In this document: piece by piece, positions 10,494-23,378 of the stretch
How the letters are laid out: each line of letters begins with the position of its first letter
How positions within the stretch are numbered: the first letter of the stretch is position 1
NCBI RefSeq assembly: GCF_014356525.2
Contig: NC_052505.1
Location: forward strand, 8,310,171-8,374,170
DNA length: 64,000 nt
Source of the DNA: Nilaparvata lugens
Lineage: Eukaryota > Arthropoda > Insecta > Hemiptera > Delphacidae
Direction: 5' to 3'
Notes under the pieces: generated by a model
Databases searched by the model: none
What the model was told of the DNA's origin: nothing
The model's input: only the letters and a program-made list of their open reading frames with translations
Program-made: the position numbers and the translations under genes

Positions 10494-12599
10494 AAGTGCA
10501 GTACGATGAAATCTGAGCATTGTGCCAGAAGTTATAAGTGTTTGAAATCTTGATCCTTCAGGTGTCCTTATGCACGCCTCTACACTAGGAAATACTGAAA
10601 TGAAGTGCATCTAACGGGTGATTCTCATAGAACATAATCTCATGAACTTATATCATTGTGGGGAATATCAATGTGATGATAAGCTGAAAATTAGGTGTTT
10701 TTCACAATACAAGGAGCATTGTTGTCAGGTGTACCTGGGAATCTTCATATGATAAGGCGCTCCACCTAATCTCAGATTGTAGAGCACCAAAATACACCCG
10801 GAGGGATTTTGAATTACAATCTCAATGGTAACAATCGGAAGATACTGATGATCGAAACTAAAATTCATCTAAAATTCAACTGAATTCAAGCCGGTACTCT
10901 GTTTTGGGTACCCTGGGTTTGGTCTACGCTCTATCTTGCACAAGGAAATTTTGCATGAAGAAATTGGTTCTGTATGTCTCTCATGTATCCAAATAATATA
11001 TTAAAAAATCAGAACTACAATATATATATTATTGCAAGCACCACTCTTGGACTCATCCAGAAAAGTGAAACATTTACTCGTTTGAGTTTATAATTGAAAT
11101 CCCGATAAAATGTTATACTATTCCGTATTAAAACCATCAGAGAATCAATCACTGGTAAGAGATGCATCCTCATAACGTTGTAGAGCTCACTATCATGCAT
11201 AGGACACCACAATATTATTATACTATACAAATAACCGGAATGCGGGTAGCGACTGGGCCGATGTTTGTGTAGCTTGATTGGTTGATGCTTCTCACAACTT
11301 ATAATATTCCTGAATTTGATCCGGTAATTGTGTGCATTGAGCTTGTAAACGAACACAAACACATATCCAGGGAGTATATTCTGTATGCTCATTACGAACA
11401 GAGTGTATTCTGAAAACAGAATATTTCAAGGTATCGTCAGGGTAGCGAACGCGGTACATTGTTTACAAGGGTGATGAAGCTTTCAACGTCTCTTTATTAG
11501 CATCTGTCTGGATATCTCATTCCATGCATACCTGTTCTATATTGTAATGGAAATTGAGCTCGTGGGTTCCTCTGCGATGAGTTCGTGGATACCATACGAA
11601 ATTAATCAGAAGTTTTCATTATTTTCGCATTCAAATTCAGCCAAGTTCAAAAACTCTTGGGAGATACGTTCTTACAAGGAATAAGTCGAGCTTAATGGAA
11701 AAATGCGGCTGTCATTCATCTTTACTGGAACGCCAGTCCAGACTAGTCTTTTAACAAAGAAGCTCAACGCCATTCAAAATCACATAAACTTATCGACGGC
11801 TCGCCGAACAGTGCACTCTCACAACGATGATGAGTAGACTAGACACTAGACAGTAGGATGCTTCATAAGTTTAGTAGTGTGAATTTTTTGGATGGATATT
11901 CAAAATGGGCAGGCAGGAAGACAGCTGAAAGATACAATAAGACAAAATTAGTAGCTTCAGAAAAGCAGAATGGAAAATTGAAAAATCCAGAAATGGTGTA
12001 TATTCGAAGGATGATAGGCTACTAAGGATGAACCTAAGTATGATTCAATTGATGTGTATAGCATTGAAACTGATTTTATTACAGATTTTTCTTTTCTCTT
12101 CCTACATGGGTTCGGAAATAACACCTGCATGTGTGTAACATATGCTTGCAAATCATACACCTTTTCACAAAATACTAAAATTCTTAGCATAGACTAACAT
12201 ACTGAACTAGTAAGAAACAATACCAAACTAAGATACAATACTAAACACAGTTAAATCTGTGATTATAGTATGGAAATATCCCTTTTAAATCTTGGGGGAC
12301 TGGATAAAAGCTCACAATAATATTCATTAGGCCTACAAAGAATGTGAATACTGAAGTCGGTAGAGAGAACTCGAAAGATTTTTTCTTCATCCCAACTAGG
12401 CAATCAATAGGGAAAGTTCATCATAATATATTATTTTTTCAATCTCAATATCAAGAGTGGCTGAATTAAACTTGTACTGAACTAGTAGTAAAACGACAGC
12501 ATGGTTGGTCCGTGAATTCAACTTGAAAAGTCTGTCATCCTCAAACAAAGTAGGGATTTTATTTATATATGGGCGGAAGATATCAATTCATGAGAAAAT

Positions 12600-13000
12600 A
12601 TTCCCTGGAATTGTATATTGATTGACTGCTGATTGAAGCATCAGAGTAATTCGAAATTTGGGAAAACTGAGAATTGAGAACTGTGATACAATTTGAATTT
12701 AATAGTAATATCAGTGCTCCAGTTGAAATCGACTTTTTCTTTTGATTGCTGAGTTTATTCTCCGTGTTATAGAATCCTGTTGTAGTAGATAGATGATAAT
12801 CCATGGAAAAATCCCCTGACATTGTATATTGATTGATTGTTGATTGAGCATCAGAATAATTTAAAATTAGGGAGCACTGAATATTGAGAACTGTAAGCCC
12901 ATTTCAATTTAATATTGATATCAGTGCTTCAGTGGAAATCGACTTCTGGTGTTGATTGCTGAGTTTCTTTTCCCTGTTTCTGTTGTGTAGTACAATACAC
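12600..13000. repeat. Diverged tandem duplication, about 211-bp unit
   Basis: TTGTATATTGATTGA occurs at 12611 and 12822. The following blocks (GCATCAGA, GAATTTAATA or CAATTTAATA, ATATCAGTGCT, GAAATCGACTT, GATTGCTGAGTTT, CTGTTG) recur in the same order. Divergence is substantial, so the duplication is old. No coding sequence. Confidence 0.75.
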
Positions 13001-13317
13001 TCGACCAGTGTTTACTTACATGGAGAAGCTGCTGTAATGAAGCCATGTAAATGATGACCATCGAGACTGAGTGCCACCCGTCACATTCGAGTATCATCTC
13101 TCCACTTCTTGCATGTCGGTCGTAAAACGCAGCAATATTAGATTAAAAATCGATTACATCAACAGTGAGTTCCAGTTCGGTGAAAACATTTGCCGTAACA
13201 AAAGTAAACACACGCCATAAATACAATCATTTGTATGTTTGCTTTAATAGCGTGTGTTATGGACAAACGAAGTGAGGCCGGAGATGAAGTCAATTCACCA
13301 GCTCCATTATTCTGTGC

Positions 13318-13320
<3 letters not shown>

Positions 13321-13357
<37 letters not shown>
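13321..13357. repeat. (GT)n microsatellite
   Basis: An uninterrupted GT dinucleotide run of about 37 bp. The open frame across it (runs of Cys-Val) is an artefact of the repeat. Confidence 0.95.
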
Positions 13358-13358
<1 letters not shown>

Positions 13359-14149
13359 ACTCAAACCTACTCTATTTGCATTGGTTTCTAACTGAATGTT
13401 GTTCTCCAGCTCCAATTCTGGTCCAAGCTTCATTATCTTGGCGCAGTCCCAAATAGCGAGCATAAATACCGATCGTTGGAAGGAAGCTTCATGCCCTATG
13501 TTCTCCGCAGACTGCGTAGAGCTCGTACGTTCACTGGCTTCGATGTTTATTGCCTCGCTATTATTATAATCTGGTGAAATTCAATTCAGAGAATAGTGAT
13601 GTGATATTCCGATTTCAATTGCCCCAGTTCGTGCGATCTATCAAGGAATAATTAGTCTCAGTTTGATCATCATTGTTCAAACTACAATTAATCATGGAAT
13701 CTGAGTATCCGATGAAACTAATGATGTTAATAATTATTGATGTTTCAGCACCATATAACTTCCAAAATCTTTTTTGTTTCTGAATGTTGTAGCCGAAATT
13801 TAATCGATTTTAAAATTGAGTTCCCTACTGTCACGGCATATTTTCTAATTTAAATTTATTCAATAAAAATAGGCCAAAGTAGTAGTGGATATTTCTAAAT
13901 TGGGATTTCAAGATTATAAACCCCAACACTACTTATCTGATCAAAGTGGGATATTCACTTTCTTGATACTCAATTTCCAAAAAAATTATTCACCATTCAT
14001 TGTTCACCTTCTAATTTCCCATCACATATTGATGCCCAATATCTTTCGGGCTAATTTTCAATTAAAATTCGGGAAATGAAACAGTGAGGGCTATAAGCCT
14101 GATTTTCCATTTCAAATCATCTTAAGATTATTTGTTTCTGTCTCTGTTT

Positions 14150-14470
14150 AATTTATTTATTTATTTATACGTGGATACAATAACAAATCATATGAATATG
14201 ATTGGGAAGGAACAACAGGCTTGGCCCAAAACTATTCCATTCCCAAATTTCGATTACATGTCCAAAAAATAGGTTATGTTTGTTCTGGTCAAGGTCAACT
14301 TTCGTCCAAAAATAAATATGAGATGCAAATTTTAAATTTAGAAACATTAAAACACCAAATTATAGTTAAATATTACACTTAATTATCACTGCACATTGTA
14401 CTAATTAAGTTATTTTATAAATTTTGAAGCCAAAAATACACACAAATTCTCACTAAGAACAGCTGAACAT
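14150..14470 (-). repeat. Truncated retroelement 3' end, (AAAT)n tail, copy 3
   Basis: On the - strand the segment ends in ATAAATAAATAAATTAA and contains GGGCCAAGCCTGTTGTTCC and CCTATTTTTTGGACATG. These parallel the blocks of 1290-1602 and 6200-6434. It is a 5'-truncated end of the same loose retroelement family, with no open frame of interest. Confidence 0.45.
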
Positions 14471-16916
14471 AAAAGTGTGAATGTCAAAAGTGTGTTAATG
14501 AATGTCATTATCGCATTTCCACAAAGACTAATTTGTTGCGTGGAAGGTAAATAGATAGATGTAAAAAAATCCAGCCAGTGAAAGAAGAAAGTGACTGAAA
14601 AGAGATCAATACGAGAGAATTATTTGGAAGATTTCTGAGGGAAAATAAAACTGTAAAGTGAAAAACGTGACATCAAAGTGCCTTTTTTGGGAAAAAGAAC
14701 GGGAAAAGCTGAATATATATCTTTCTCTGCTATGGAGTAAAGAAAACACCGTTCAATGGAACAGTATTTAAGTGCGTGAATCAAGGATGATAACAAGAAA
14801 AAAACGGGCTGTTTTCTTATTGTAAGGATAATGCTGCAGGGTGAAACGGGAGAGCAAGATGGAGAGCATTGAAGGGAGAAAACAGAATGGAGCAAATAAG
14901 AAAGACTTTCTTTGTTGATAGAACAAAGCATTTTCAGTTTCCTTCCTGAACTTTGTAGCAACTATCGGATTTGAGAACTGAAGATGGCATAGAGCTGCCT
15001 GAGAAATTGAAAGGTCAATGATAAACAACATTAATCTTCCGTAACACTGGAGCAACAAAAGAAAGATATTCCAACACACTCACCATGCACTAAAATCCAA
15101 TATTGGCCCCAAACACCATTTTAAAATACATTATTCGAAATATCTCAATAATACATCCTGTTCTATTATTAACTTGACTACTTTTCAGTAAACAAATTAG
15201 TAGAAAATTTTATTTGAAAAACTCAAGTCTTTCAAGATTTTCTACTTACTGATGTACGAGTATCATAACAATTGTACTCAGTTCAGACAGTGCTGAATAT
15301 TTTCCATCTGGAAAATTAAAATTATTTTAACACACTGTGTGTGTTCTCGAATTTTTAATTGCTCAATGCACAACAATGTTCTTCTGCTGTACTCTGGTTG
15401 TCCTTGGAAATTTGAGATAGCGAGAAAAAACGGTGAGAGATTCCAATTTGGGTAGAATTTCAGACATTTACAAAATCATTCAGGCGGACATATTGTATAC
15501 TAATAATTAAAATCATGAAGCAGAAGCCACCTCGTTATCCGTCAGACCAGCTCTACAATGAGTTTGGTGTGATGGACGCAAGACAACTCTACTCCCTAGA
15601 AATTATTTGCAAACTACACAGAAAACCCAGAAAGCTTTCAAAATAGAAACCATTGTCACAACACAAGAAATAGAAGCCTTCTTATCATGAACGTGTGGCT
15701 AGGAAGGCAAGATACCAACGACACTTGACCACCTGGCACCAAAACTCCACAATTTACTTCATGTATACATCAAGATAATAGTGTGCCTGACCTTTTGAAA
15801 GATGATAAAGAAGATAATTTTGAATAAAATTTAGAATTTAGAAATAGGCCGACACATCTAGAAAATACCTGAGTTCACCTATGCAGGTGAACGGGCTAGA
15901 GTCAAGAAAACTTCAATTAATCTTGCCATGCCTGATTTAATAGGTTTCTACTATAGAATAACACTACAATTTGAAATAATTGAAAAATACAAACAGCTTC
16001 AATAAACATTGGCAACTAAAAGCGAACAACAGAAACAACAATTTCATGTTACTTTGTTGACATTCTTCATCTGATTTGGGGGCGCATTACTATTCCTAGT
16101 TTAGATAGCAATACGTCACAAAACCAAACAATATCAGTAATAAAATAACAAATTAATTTCAACATGAAACTACTCAAGAAAGAAAATCCCGTTGAAACCA
16201 AATTTCGTCGATAGTAACCCATATAACCCATTTCATAATAATTTTGAATCCCGACTTTTGATTGACATTCTCGATTGAACCTATGTTTCACTACACTGCA
16301 CTTTCGTTGGTCTGTACGTTGCTTTATCGTCGGGGTTACAGTACCTTGTTTTTGGCGGTGAACTTTTACCGGTTGAATTTGGCTTGACGGCGACGTCCTC
16401 TTACGTCCCTAGACCTGTCGTCTGAACGGGTGTCTTGAAGCGGTGTTACATAAAGTTGCGGAACCAAAGGGGTGGTACATGAAGTTGGTTTGAGGACACA
16501 CATGAACCGCTGTAAATAGATGTATTACAGCATTAATTTCTAACTCTTCCTACAATTCATCAAAAGCTAAAACAGGAGTTTATTCTGTTATTTAATTTAG
16601 ATTTTATCTTGACGTTCTGATTCATTCTCAAAATTTAACAGATTGAATTAAAACGAATTTACTTGCCAGAGTGTCATTAATATACAATGCAACATTTATG
16701 AAAACACCCGTAATAAATTAATAAAATGCTTTTAGAAAAATGAATACTTCAATTATTATGATGTTAACTTTTATATAAGTTGATATAATACTCTTAGAAA
16801 AGGAATAATTCAGATTGAAATGATGCTAACTTATATGATATTTTTCGTTTGGTTTGCGAAATCAATTTTTCATATAGTAGCTCGACTAGTATTGTTGGAA
16901 ACTTGTGCGCTAGCCA

Positions 16917-17000
16917 ACATTTATTTTATTTATTATTTATGAACTATAGGACGCAACACAAGTGTAAACAACGGGCATTCGCCCAAAACTGCTCAGAACC
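16917..17000 (-). repeat. LINE-like 3' tail, reversed
   Basis: Read on the - strand this gives GAGCAGTTTTGGGCGAATGC, a short spacer, and then an AATAAATAAAATAAAT tail, the layout of truncated LINE ends in this window. The extent upstream (towards 17960) is unclear. Confidence 0.35.
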
Positions 17001-20000
17001 TTAATTTAAAATGAACAGTCCAGAGTTTATGATTTGATTTACCTACAAATACAAGTCCAAAAACGAGTATCAACTAGAATTATGAATTTATCACAAAACA
17101 AAACAAGACACTTTATAACACGATAAAAGAAAAAATATTGAAAATTTCACTTTAAGGTAAAAATAATGTTTGCCTTATAAGATTCATCTTGTAGATAGTT
17201 TTTACCTTTAATTAAATAAAATTAGTAGACACATAGAAAATAATTTAAATTGTATTAAAATTGGAACATTCATGTATCAGGCTCAATATCAGGAATTAAC
17301 TCATGTATGGTAACATTCATTAATATTAATTTCATGGAAAAGAAAAAACTTTCTTCTCCGTCTATTAAGATTTCTATCATAAAAATCTACTAAATCATTC
17401 GAAAGCCTTAATGACATAAGAAAACAGAGTCTGAAAAATATAAAATTATAAAATGTCATAAACTCAATATATGAACATAATCTTAAACATTTCAATCCAA
17501 TTTAAAGGCTATCTTCCTGACTTTCAGCAATACTCTACGATAATATATCTCCAGAAACAACAACTCAAATGTAACGTAACTGAAAACTTTCTATACTTCT
17601 TTCGAAAAAAAATTTATAATTATCTTTCATCACTAATAAAATCAAAGGATTATTCTCAATCAATATTATTAACTTGGAAAATAACAGGCTTTGTTAATAC
17701 AATACTCTTATGGAAGTTTAAATCAATTAAATTCCCTAAATTATATTTTAACCTTATTTTACGTACCTTAGCAGTTATTTGAAGAAACAATTATTCGTAC
17801 ATGATGAAGAAACACAATTAAACTTTTCAGGACATGGCACTACTGTAAAATTTAAACTTAATAAAAATAAAACTAGCTCCTACATTAACTAATGATATAA
17901 ACTTGTAAACTTGCCCAAAAAAGGCGAAACATAATGACTACATCTTTACTCTCGTAGTGCTCCTAGCAAAGTGTCCTCCGAAACGTAATCTGGTCTCTCG
18001 GCTGGAGAATCGCCCCACTACTGTATTTAGAAACAGGTCTCCTATTGGGCGAAAGGAATCAATTTGACCAATCGTCGCGTGGCTTCTAGAGCCTTTGGAC
18101 CAAATAGTAACTGCAAAATCGGTAGTTTGTTATAATTATTTCAATGCTTGCTGTTTTCCAGCTTATCGCACTCCATGTCGCGACAGGAAGGCTACGTTTT
18201 AGAGATAATTCCATAATCTACATTCCTCGACGACTCGGAGCCACAATTTTTAAATATCTATCATGGGAAACTCGAAGTCATGGCCGTTCATAATAGAGAG
18301 AGAGAAAATAATTTATTTCGCTAACTCACAATAATGGCTCTAGTCTATTGCGTATTAAATTTACTATTATAACTTGGGAAAAGGCCTGAATTAAAAATAG
18401 TGCTCGGCACAATAGAAAACTCAAGAAAATTTAAATGCGCCGTTGAAAACTGGATCACAACAACTGGAAGACTTAGAATAGAGAACACAATTTCGAAATA
18501 TATGTGAGCTCACTTACTCAACGTACTTGCACCCCTACTCAAAATTTAATGTATTACAACTACACCTGCTCTAAAACATGGGTTTCCCATAGTTGAGTAG
18601 GTTAATTTCCGAAAAATTACAATTTATTTGTACTTGTAGTAAATTTCATGAATTGTATTTTTGAATATTGTGTACATTTTATTGATTAAATTGCTTATTT
18701 GTAGATCAATGGAGATAAATTTTATTATTATTGAAGTCAATAGTTTACCCTCAACATGTGGACTGAGTTTGAAATTATTGGAATAATTATGTTATAGTTT
18801 GTTCTAATTGAAATATCTGTATCAGAAATCTTAATTTTTATACTAATCATAAATACTGAACTATTTCTACAGTTTGATGAGTTCTATTCTCAGCCCAATT
18901 CACTTATATTCAATATAGAATAATCAATGATGACCTTATTAATATAATCAATTCCATTGGAGTGTATATCGGCTGGAAAACTCAAGAGCTTATAATCAAG
19001 AACTTATTTTCCATTTGTATGCGAGCGTAGACATGTTCTTCAATATTTATTTGACTGTACAACTTCACATTCCACATGAGTTCTCTCTACTGCACTCTGG
19101 AAAGTGAACTGTGAAAATTGAATTTTCTACTGAATGCACTAATTGAATACACATACAATACTCTTACGCACTATGTCAGAGATCAATCAGCTTCAAAACC
19201 CAAAATTGTTATTCTCTGTTCAAGAAGAGACGAATTATAGAGATCAGATAAATATGGCATATGTGCAATATTATAATTTGAAATAAATCTTTCACGGGCA
19301 TTGATCATAATACCCTAAAAATATACTTGTGATGGATTAATTATTTTCAACTATTTATGGTCAAGTTGATAAATTATGTTTAATAACAAATGTATGAATC
19401 CAACAAATTCGACTAGAAGTATTCCAAAAGGATCAATATGGATATCTTTGGCAGCATCCATTCTCATTATGAATTTTGAATACTCGAGATTTGAGAATAC
19501 AATATTAAATCATGCAGGCATCCTGTGGAAATAATCGGATTCATTATGAACATAATCATCCATTCATAAGCAGTGTTGCTGATAATAGAAAGTTTCGCTT
19601 GGATATGCAGTAGAATTTTTATGATAATGGTATATGGATGAGATGATATGAAATTTGAATGATATCAACTGGTGTTTGATTAGATACTGTGTACCTCATC
19701 CATCAAAATTGCATCGATTACTATTTACAAATATGAAAATTACCATGAGGCATCTGAACTCATGAAGACTTGATAATAATGTTAACAGCTCCATCGTACT
19801 CCAATGATCCTTTGATGGTCTCGTGGTTTGATAAACATTTTGAATGGAACGATTGATATGAAATTCATCTTTGATATTGATATTTGTTTCGTCTGCGCTT
19901 GTTTGATGATCAATTGTAGCCCGTATATAAAAGAATTATTCTTGATATCTGAAAATGAATAATTGATTGATTATTACTGGATATAACAATTGTGATATTT

Positions 20001-20973
20001 TCATTACAATAATGATGAACAAATGAATGGAAAACAAGGGATTCAGATTTACTCGGTTTCAATGATTTTCAGCTCGACCAATAAAACTGATGAGGATTGG
20101 AACTCAACAATTCAAATTGCAAATTCAACTCAATCTAGGTTATTTTTCTACAGGAAGTGATCCATCTGAGAATTTTAATTAATTCTGTTTTAAAACTCAA
20201 TAGCTCTTAGAACTCGAGCTGTGGCATTTTTTCGCTGTATTCTATTATTATCTGGGTGAAAATTCATAATTCTAGTGCGATTACAATCAATCCTAATTGA
20301 GCATTGAGTGATTTGTTGACGCCGGGCAGAGCAATAAAAAGATATGACGTGAGAATCTGTCTGTAAAAAGAGTGATCATCCATTCAAGTGCAAACTAAAC
20401 AACCAACGATAGGCAGCAAAAACCAGAAAGAGTTCTAACTGCCAGTGCAACATTGTATTAGATGATAGTATCGGCTCAGATCACCCCAATAAAATGTTAA
20501 TTTGTCTATGGCCTGAGTTCTATGACACTTATTGAATCTGATTGAACATTGATTCTATAGGTTCAATAATGCATTATATCCAATGAGAAACCGGACCATC
20601 AAGTCTGTATGGAATCTAAAGGTTTAATGGTGGATCAGATACTAATAACGTAATATCAGATACTAGAAAGTGTCCTAGAACCCAGACCTCAGTCTTAGCT
20701 CTCCATTTTAACTCAACTGGATTCTAAATCTCAGCACAATAACTAGTTTAGACATTATTAGCTCTACAAAGATATAGATCGAATTTTATCAATGCAAGTA
20801 CGAATATTAATATGAGATTGATGATCAAAGTAAGAGGGAATTACAAAGTTACTAAAATTACAAAGAAAATGAAGCAGGAAATCATTAATTGGATAAAGAG
20901 CAATTATATTTCAAATCTTTGATCTATTGTAAGTGTTACCTGGATCTTCATTTTACAACCTATCTACCTTCTT

Positions 20974-21597
20974 TAGTGCCTTAAGGTTCTGGGCATCTTG
21001 ATTGATAGTTCTCTGAGTTGGCATGAGCAAACCCCGCATGTGTGCAATAGAGTCTTTAGTGGAATGCATCAGCTTAAAAGGATCAGAAACTATTTACCGA
21101 AATCTGTTAGAGTTACATTGGTGAATGCTTTGATCCTTCCATTTCTCTTTTACTGTTCAATTGTCTACGGTGATCTATCCGATGAACTGAATGATCGATT
21201 GCAGAGATCCATGAATTTCGCTGTGAGGTTCATATATGATGCAAGAAGGGATGCACATATTACTCCTTTCTTCAACGATCTTAACTGGCTTAAATTGAAG
21301 GAACGAAGAAAATTCTTCATTCTATGTCTGACATATAAACTATTGGTTCTAAATGACGATCCAGAGTATCTTCGTGAGGCTTTCACCTTCATGACTGATG
21401 TAAATCCACAACGTCGAACAAGAGCTCATCGCTATAAGTTACAGATACCTCTGCATCGTACAGTATTTTTTAATAAATCTTTTGTTGTTAAAGCCTCAAG
21501 AGAGTGGAATGATTTGCCTGATCATATAGTTCTTTGTGGTTCGTTTAAACTTTTCAAAAAGAAGTTGTACCAGCATCTTGGTAATTATACAGTTTGA
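20974..21597 (+). pseudogene. 5'-truncated LINE: C-terminal reverse transcriptase region
   Basis: The frame reads KVLGILIDSSLSWHEQ (from about 20983) and continues with a HQLKRIRNYLP segment, an ALILPFLFYCSIVYGD segment, NFAVRFIYDARR, and an end with FVVKASREWNDLP and FKLFKKKLYQHLGNY before the stop at 21595. This is the C-terminal thumb and tail of Jockey/CR1-type LINE ORF2: the LG-x-x-IDS-x-L-W motif, then Y-x-x-SI-x-YG, then W-N-x-LP. The endonuclease and reverse transcriptase catalytic parts (including Y/FADD) are absent, so the copy is 5'-truncated and cannot move by itself. The remaining 199 codons are unbroken, which suggests fairly recent insertion. It lies in the dpr intron in the sense direction. 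Confidence 0.8.
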
Positions 21598-22368
21598 GGG
21601 GGGATGACTTGAATCGTTGTAGGTGTGAGCTTGTCAATGATTTGATTGTAAATTGGATGTACATAGACCGTTAACATAAACTTCAGTTTGAGAATATGTT
21701 TTTGTTATTCTCAGTTATTATTAATTTTTCTTTCATTAGTATTATTATTATTTTTTAATCTTTTTATTTCATCTATATATGTCTGCTTGGGAAATCAAAA
21801 AATTCTATATAATGTATTCATGAATTTTCATTAATTGAATAACATTTATAAATCATATTTATTGAATTGGCTCAGAAGCAGGTGTAAACAAGAATTGAAT
21901 TGATTCATATTCATATCATTTCTTCAATTTCTCTTCTTCTTCTACTTTCTCATCTCTCTTACTTTTCTCCTTATCTCATTCTCTACTCTCTCTTTTTCAT
22001 AACATGATCTTTATTATCTACTTATAATTATCTTAATTTATATTATCTAATTTAATTCTATTTCAACTTTCAACAGTTAACTGTTTTTATTTGTAATACT
22101 TATATTCTTGTTCATTTGAATACTGTTGTATATTGTTTAAATTACTTGTTTTGTATTGTACTGTTGTATTGTACTTGTTAATATAATTATCTTAATTTAT
22201 ATTATCTAATTTAATTCTTTTTTAACTTCCAACAGTTAACTGTTTTTATTTGTAATACTTATATTCTTGTTCATTTGAATACTGTTGTATCTTGTTTAAT
22301 TCTCTTGTTTTGTATTGTACTGTTGTTTAGTGCAACGGGTCTATCGAGACCTAGCACGTCATAATAAA

Positions 22369-22400
<32 letters not shown>

Positions 22401-22402
22401 TT
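21598..22402 (+). repeat. LINE 3' UTR with 159-bp tandem duplication and (AATC)n tail
   Basis: After the LINE stop comes an AT-rich 3' UTR. Within it a 159-bp unit beginning ATAATTATCTTAATTTATA is repeated at 22024 and 22183. The end of the element is the GCAACGGGTCTATCGAGACC segment (about 22334), then AATAAAAATC and a run of AATC units to about 22400. The tetranucleotide tail marks target-primed insertion typical of the family. Confidence 0.75.
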
Positions 22403-22886
22403 CCAGCCCTGCCTATTTACCTATTTTCCTTCACTTCCTTGACACACCTTTCCTTTGTTTTGCACCTTACCTGCCTATTCCATGATGAGAAATCATAGTT
22501 GGCAAGGTATTTTCCCCCTCTCTTTTCCAGCACATCACATCATTTTAGCAATATTGTCTCATTTCTTATTTTCTTCATTTGCATTGTTACTGTTATTGTA
22601 TATTGCTTTGGCTAATTGTATTTTTTGTGTGTTGTGAATACATTTAAATTGAAATTCGAATTTCCTTTGTTGGAATACCAATGACCAATGATAGGGTAAA
22701 ATATGTTCATATGTTGAGTGAGAAATAATATTATTTATTTTTCATGGGAATGTGGCATCAGCCTGTTGAATTATAATATTCTCATTGATTTCATGATTGA
22801 GTGAGAAGCATAGTGGAGTGGAAAAAGTAGCTTTTATTTTTACATAAATTGAGATAATGTTGAGAGAATGTGTTTGTTAATTGCAG

Positions 22887-23014
22887 AGCCAGTGACCACA
22901 ATCCTCGGTGGTCCTGAGATGTACATCAACAAGGGTAGCACAATGAATCTCACGTGTGTAGTGCAGCACAGCCCTGAGCCACCACCTTCCGTCTACTGGA
23001 CTCATAATTCAGAG
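22887..23014 (+). CDS. dpr: dpr-family receptor, exon for first half of Ig domain 2
   Basis: The acceptor TTGCAG ends at 22886 and the donor GAG|GTGAGT starts at 23015. The two leading bases complete the codon left open at 7235 (G+AG = Glu), so the join reads VV-E-PVTTILGGPEMYINKG. It continues with STMNLTCVV, the first cysteine of Ig2 with an N-glycosylation site (NLT), then SPEPPPSVYWTHNSE, the C-strand tryptophan. These are characteristic dpr Ig2 features (GGP, then a K/R-GS-T-x-NLTC block, then SPEPP). The exon ends in phase 0. Confidence 0.93.
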
Positions 23015-23289
23015 GTGAGTCTTTCAGAAATTCAAATTCAAATACAAATTTAAATTCTTCATTCAAAAAAATAATTGAACAATCAAATGCATTCCAAAAA
23101 TCAAATACAATATTGTTTCCTAATTTCAAATATGTGTTCCCTATAGACTACCCTGTGTGGGGACACTTGAATATATATAATAAAATATTTATATACAAAT
23201 TTAAATATTATATCATGAAGAACATAATGTCAATATTTATAATCATTCTTGCACACATTCACATATGCGCACACATTCACACATGCGCA

Positions 23290-23290
<1 letters not shown>

Positions 23291-23366
<76 letters not shown>
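23291..23366. repeat. (CA)n microsatellite next to the retrotransposon
   Basis: About 76 bp of CA dinucleotides. They are followed by ACTTACATACACTT and then the left edge of the LTR element at 23379. The sequence on the other side of the element (34351 onward, ACTTACACAAAAC) continues the same A/C-rich character, so the element landed at the edge of the repeat. Confidence 0.95.
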
Positions 23367-23368
<2 letters not shown>

Positions 23369-23378
23369 ACATACACTT

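Larger units (their letters stand above)
9143..11039. mobile_element. 1.9-kb element with about 145-bp terminal inverted repeats
   Basis: The left end 9143-9284 is a close inverted copy of 10888-11039. Shared landmarks, read inward from each end, are ACTTGCAAT, a TTGTAGTT-TGATTTTTTAATAT block, ATACATGAGAG, AGAACCAATTTCTTCATGC, AATTTCCTTGTGCAAG, and AAAACAGAGTACCG. There is no transposase open frame, so this is a non-autonomous DNA-transposon-like or foldback element. Its interior contains a tandem array (9640-10120) and a duplicated block (10310-10493), which look like a separate insertion. Confidence 0.75.
7236..22886 (+). other. dpr intron, about 15.7 kb
   Basis: This is bounded by a GTGAGC donor at 7236 and a TTGCAG acceptor ending at 22886. 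Apart from the repeats listed inside it, I see no host exon. Stretches 11050-12580, 13460-14150, 14480-16900, 17000-20970 and 22405-22880 are AT-rich with short open frames only. A more GC-rich patch at about 16310-16500 has no recognisable content. Bases 18300-18500 look like a reversed retroelement tail, but only weakly. Confidence 0.8.

Noticed and set aside
13235..13456. 73-codon open frame with Cys-Val repeats
   Set aside because: It is produced by the (GT)n microsatellite.
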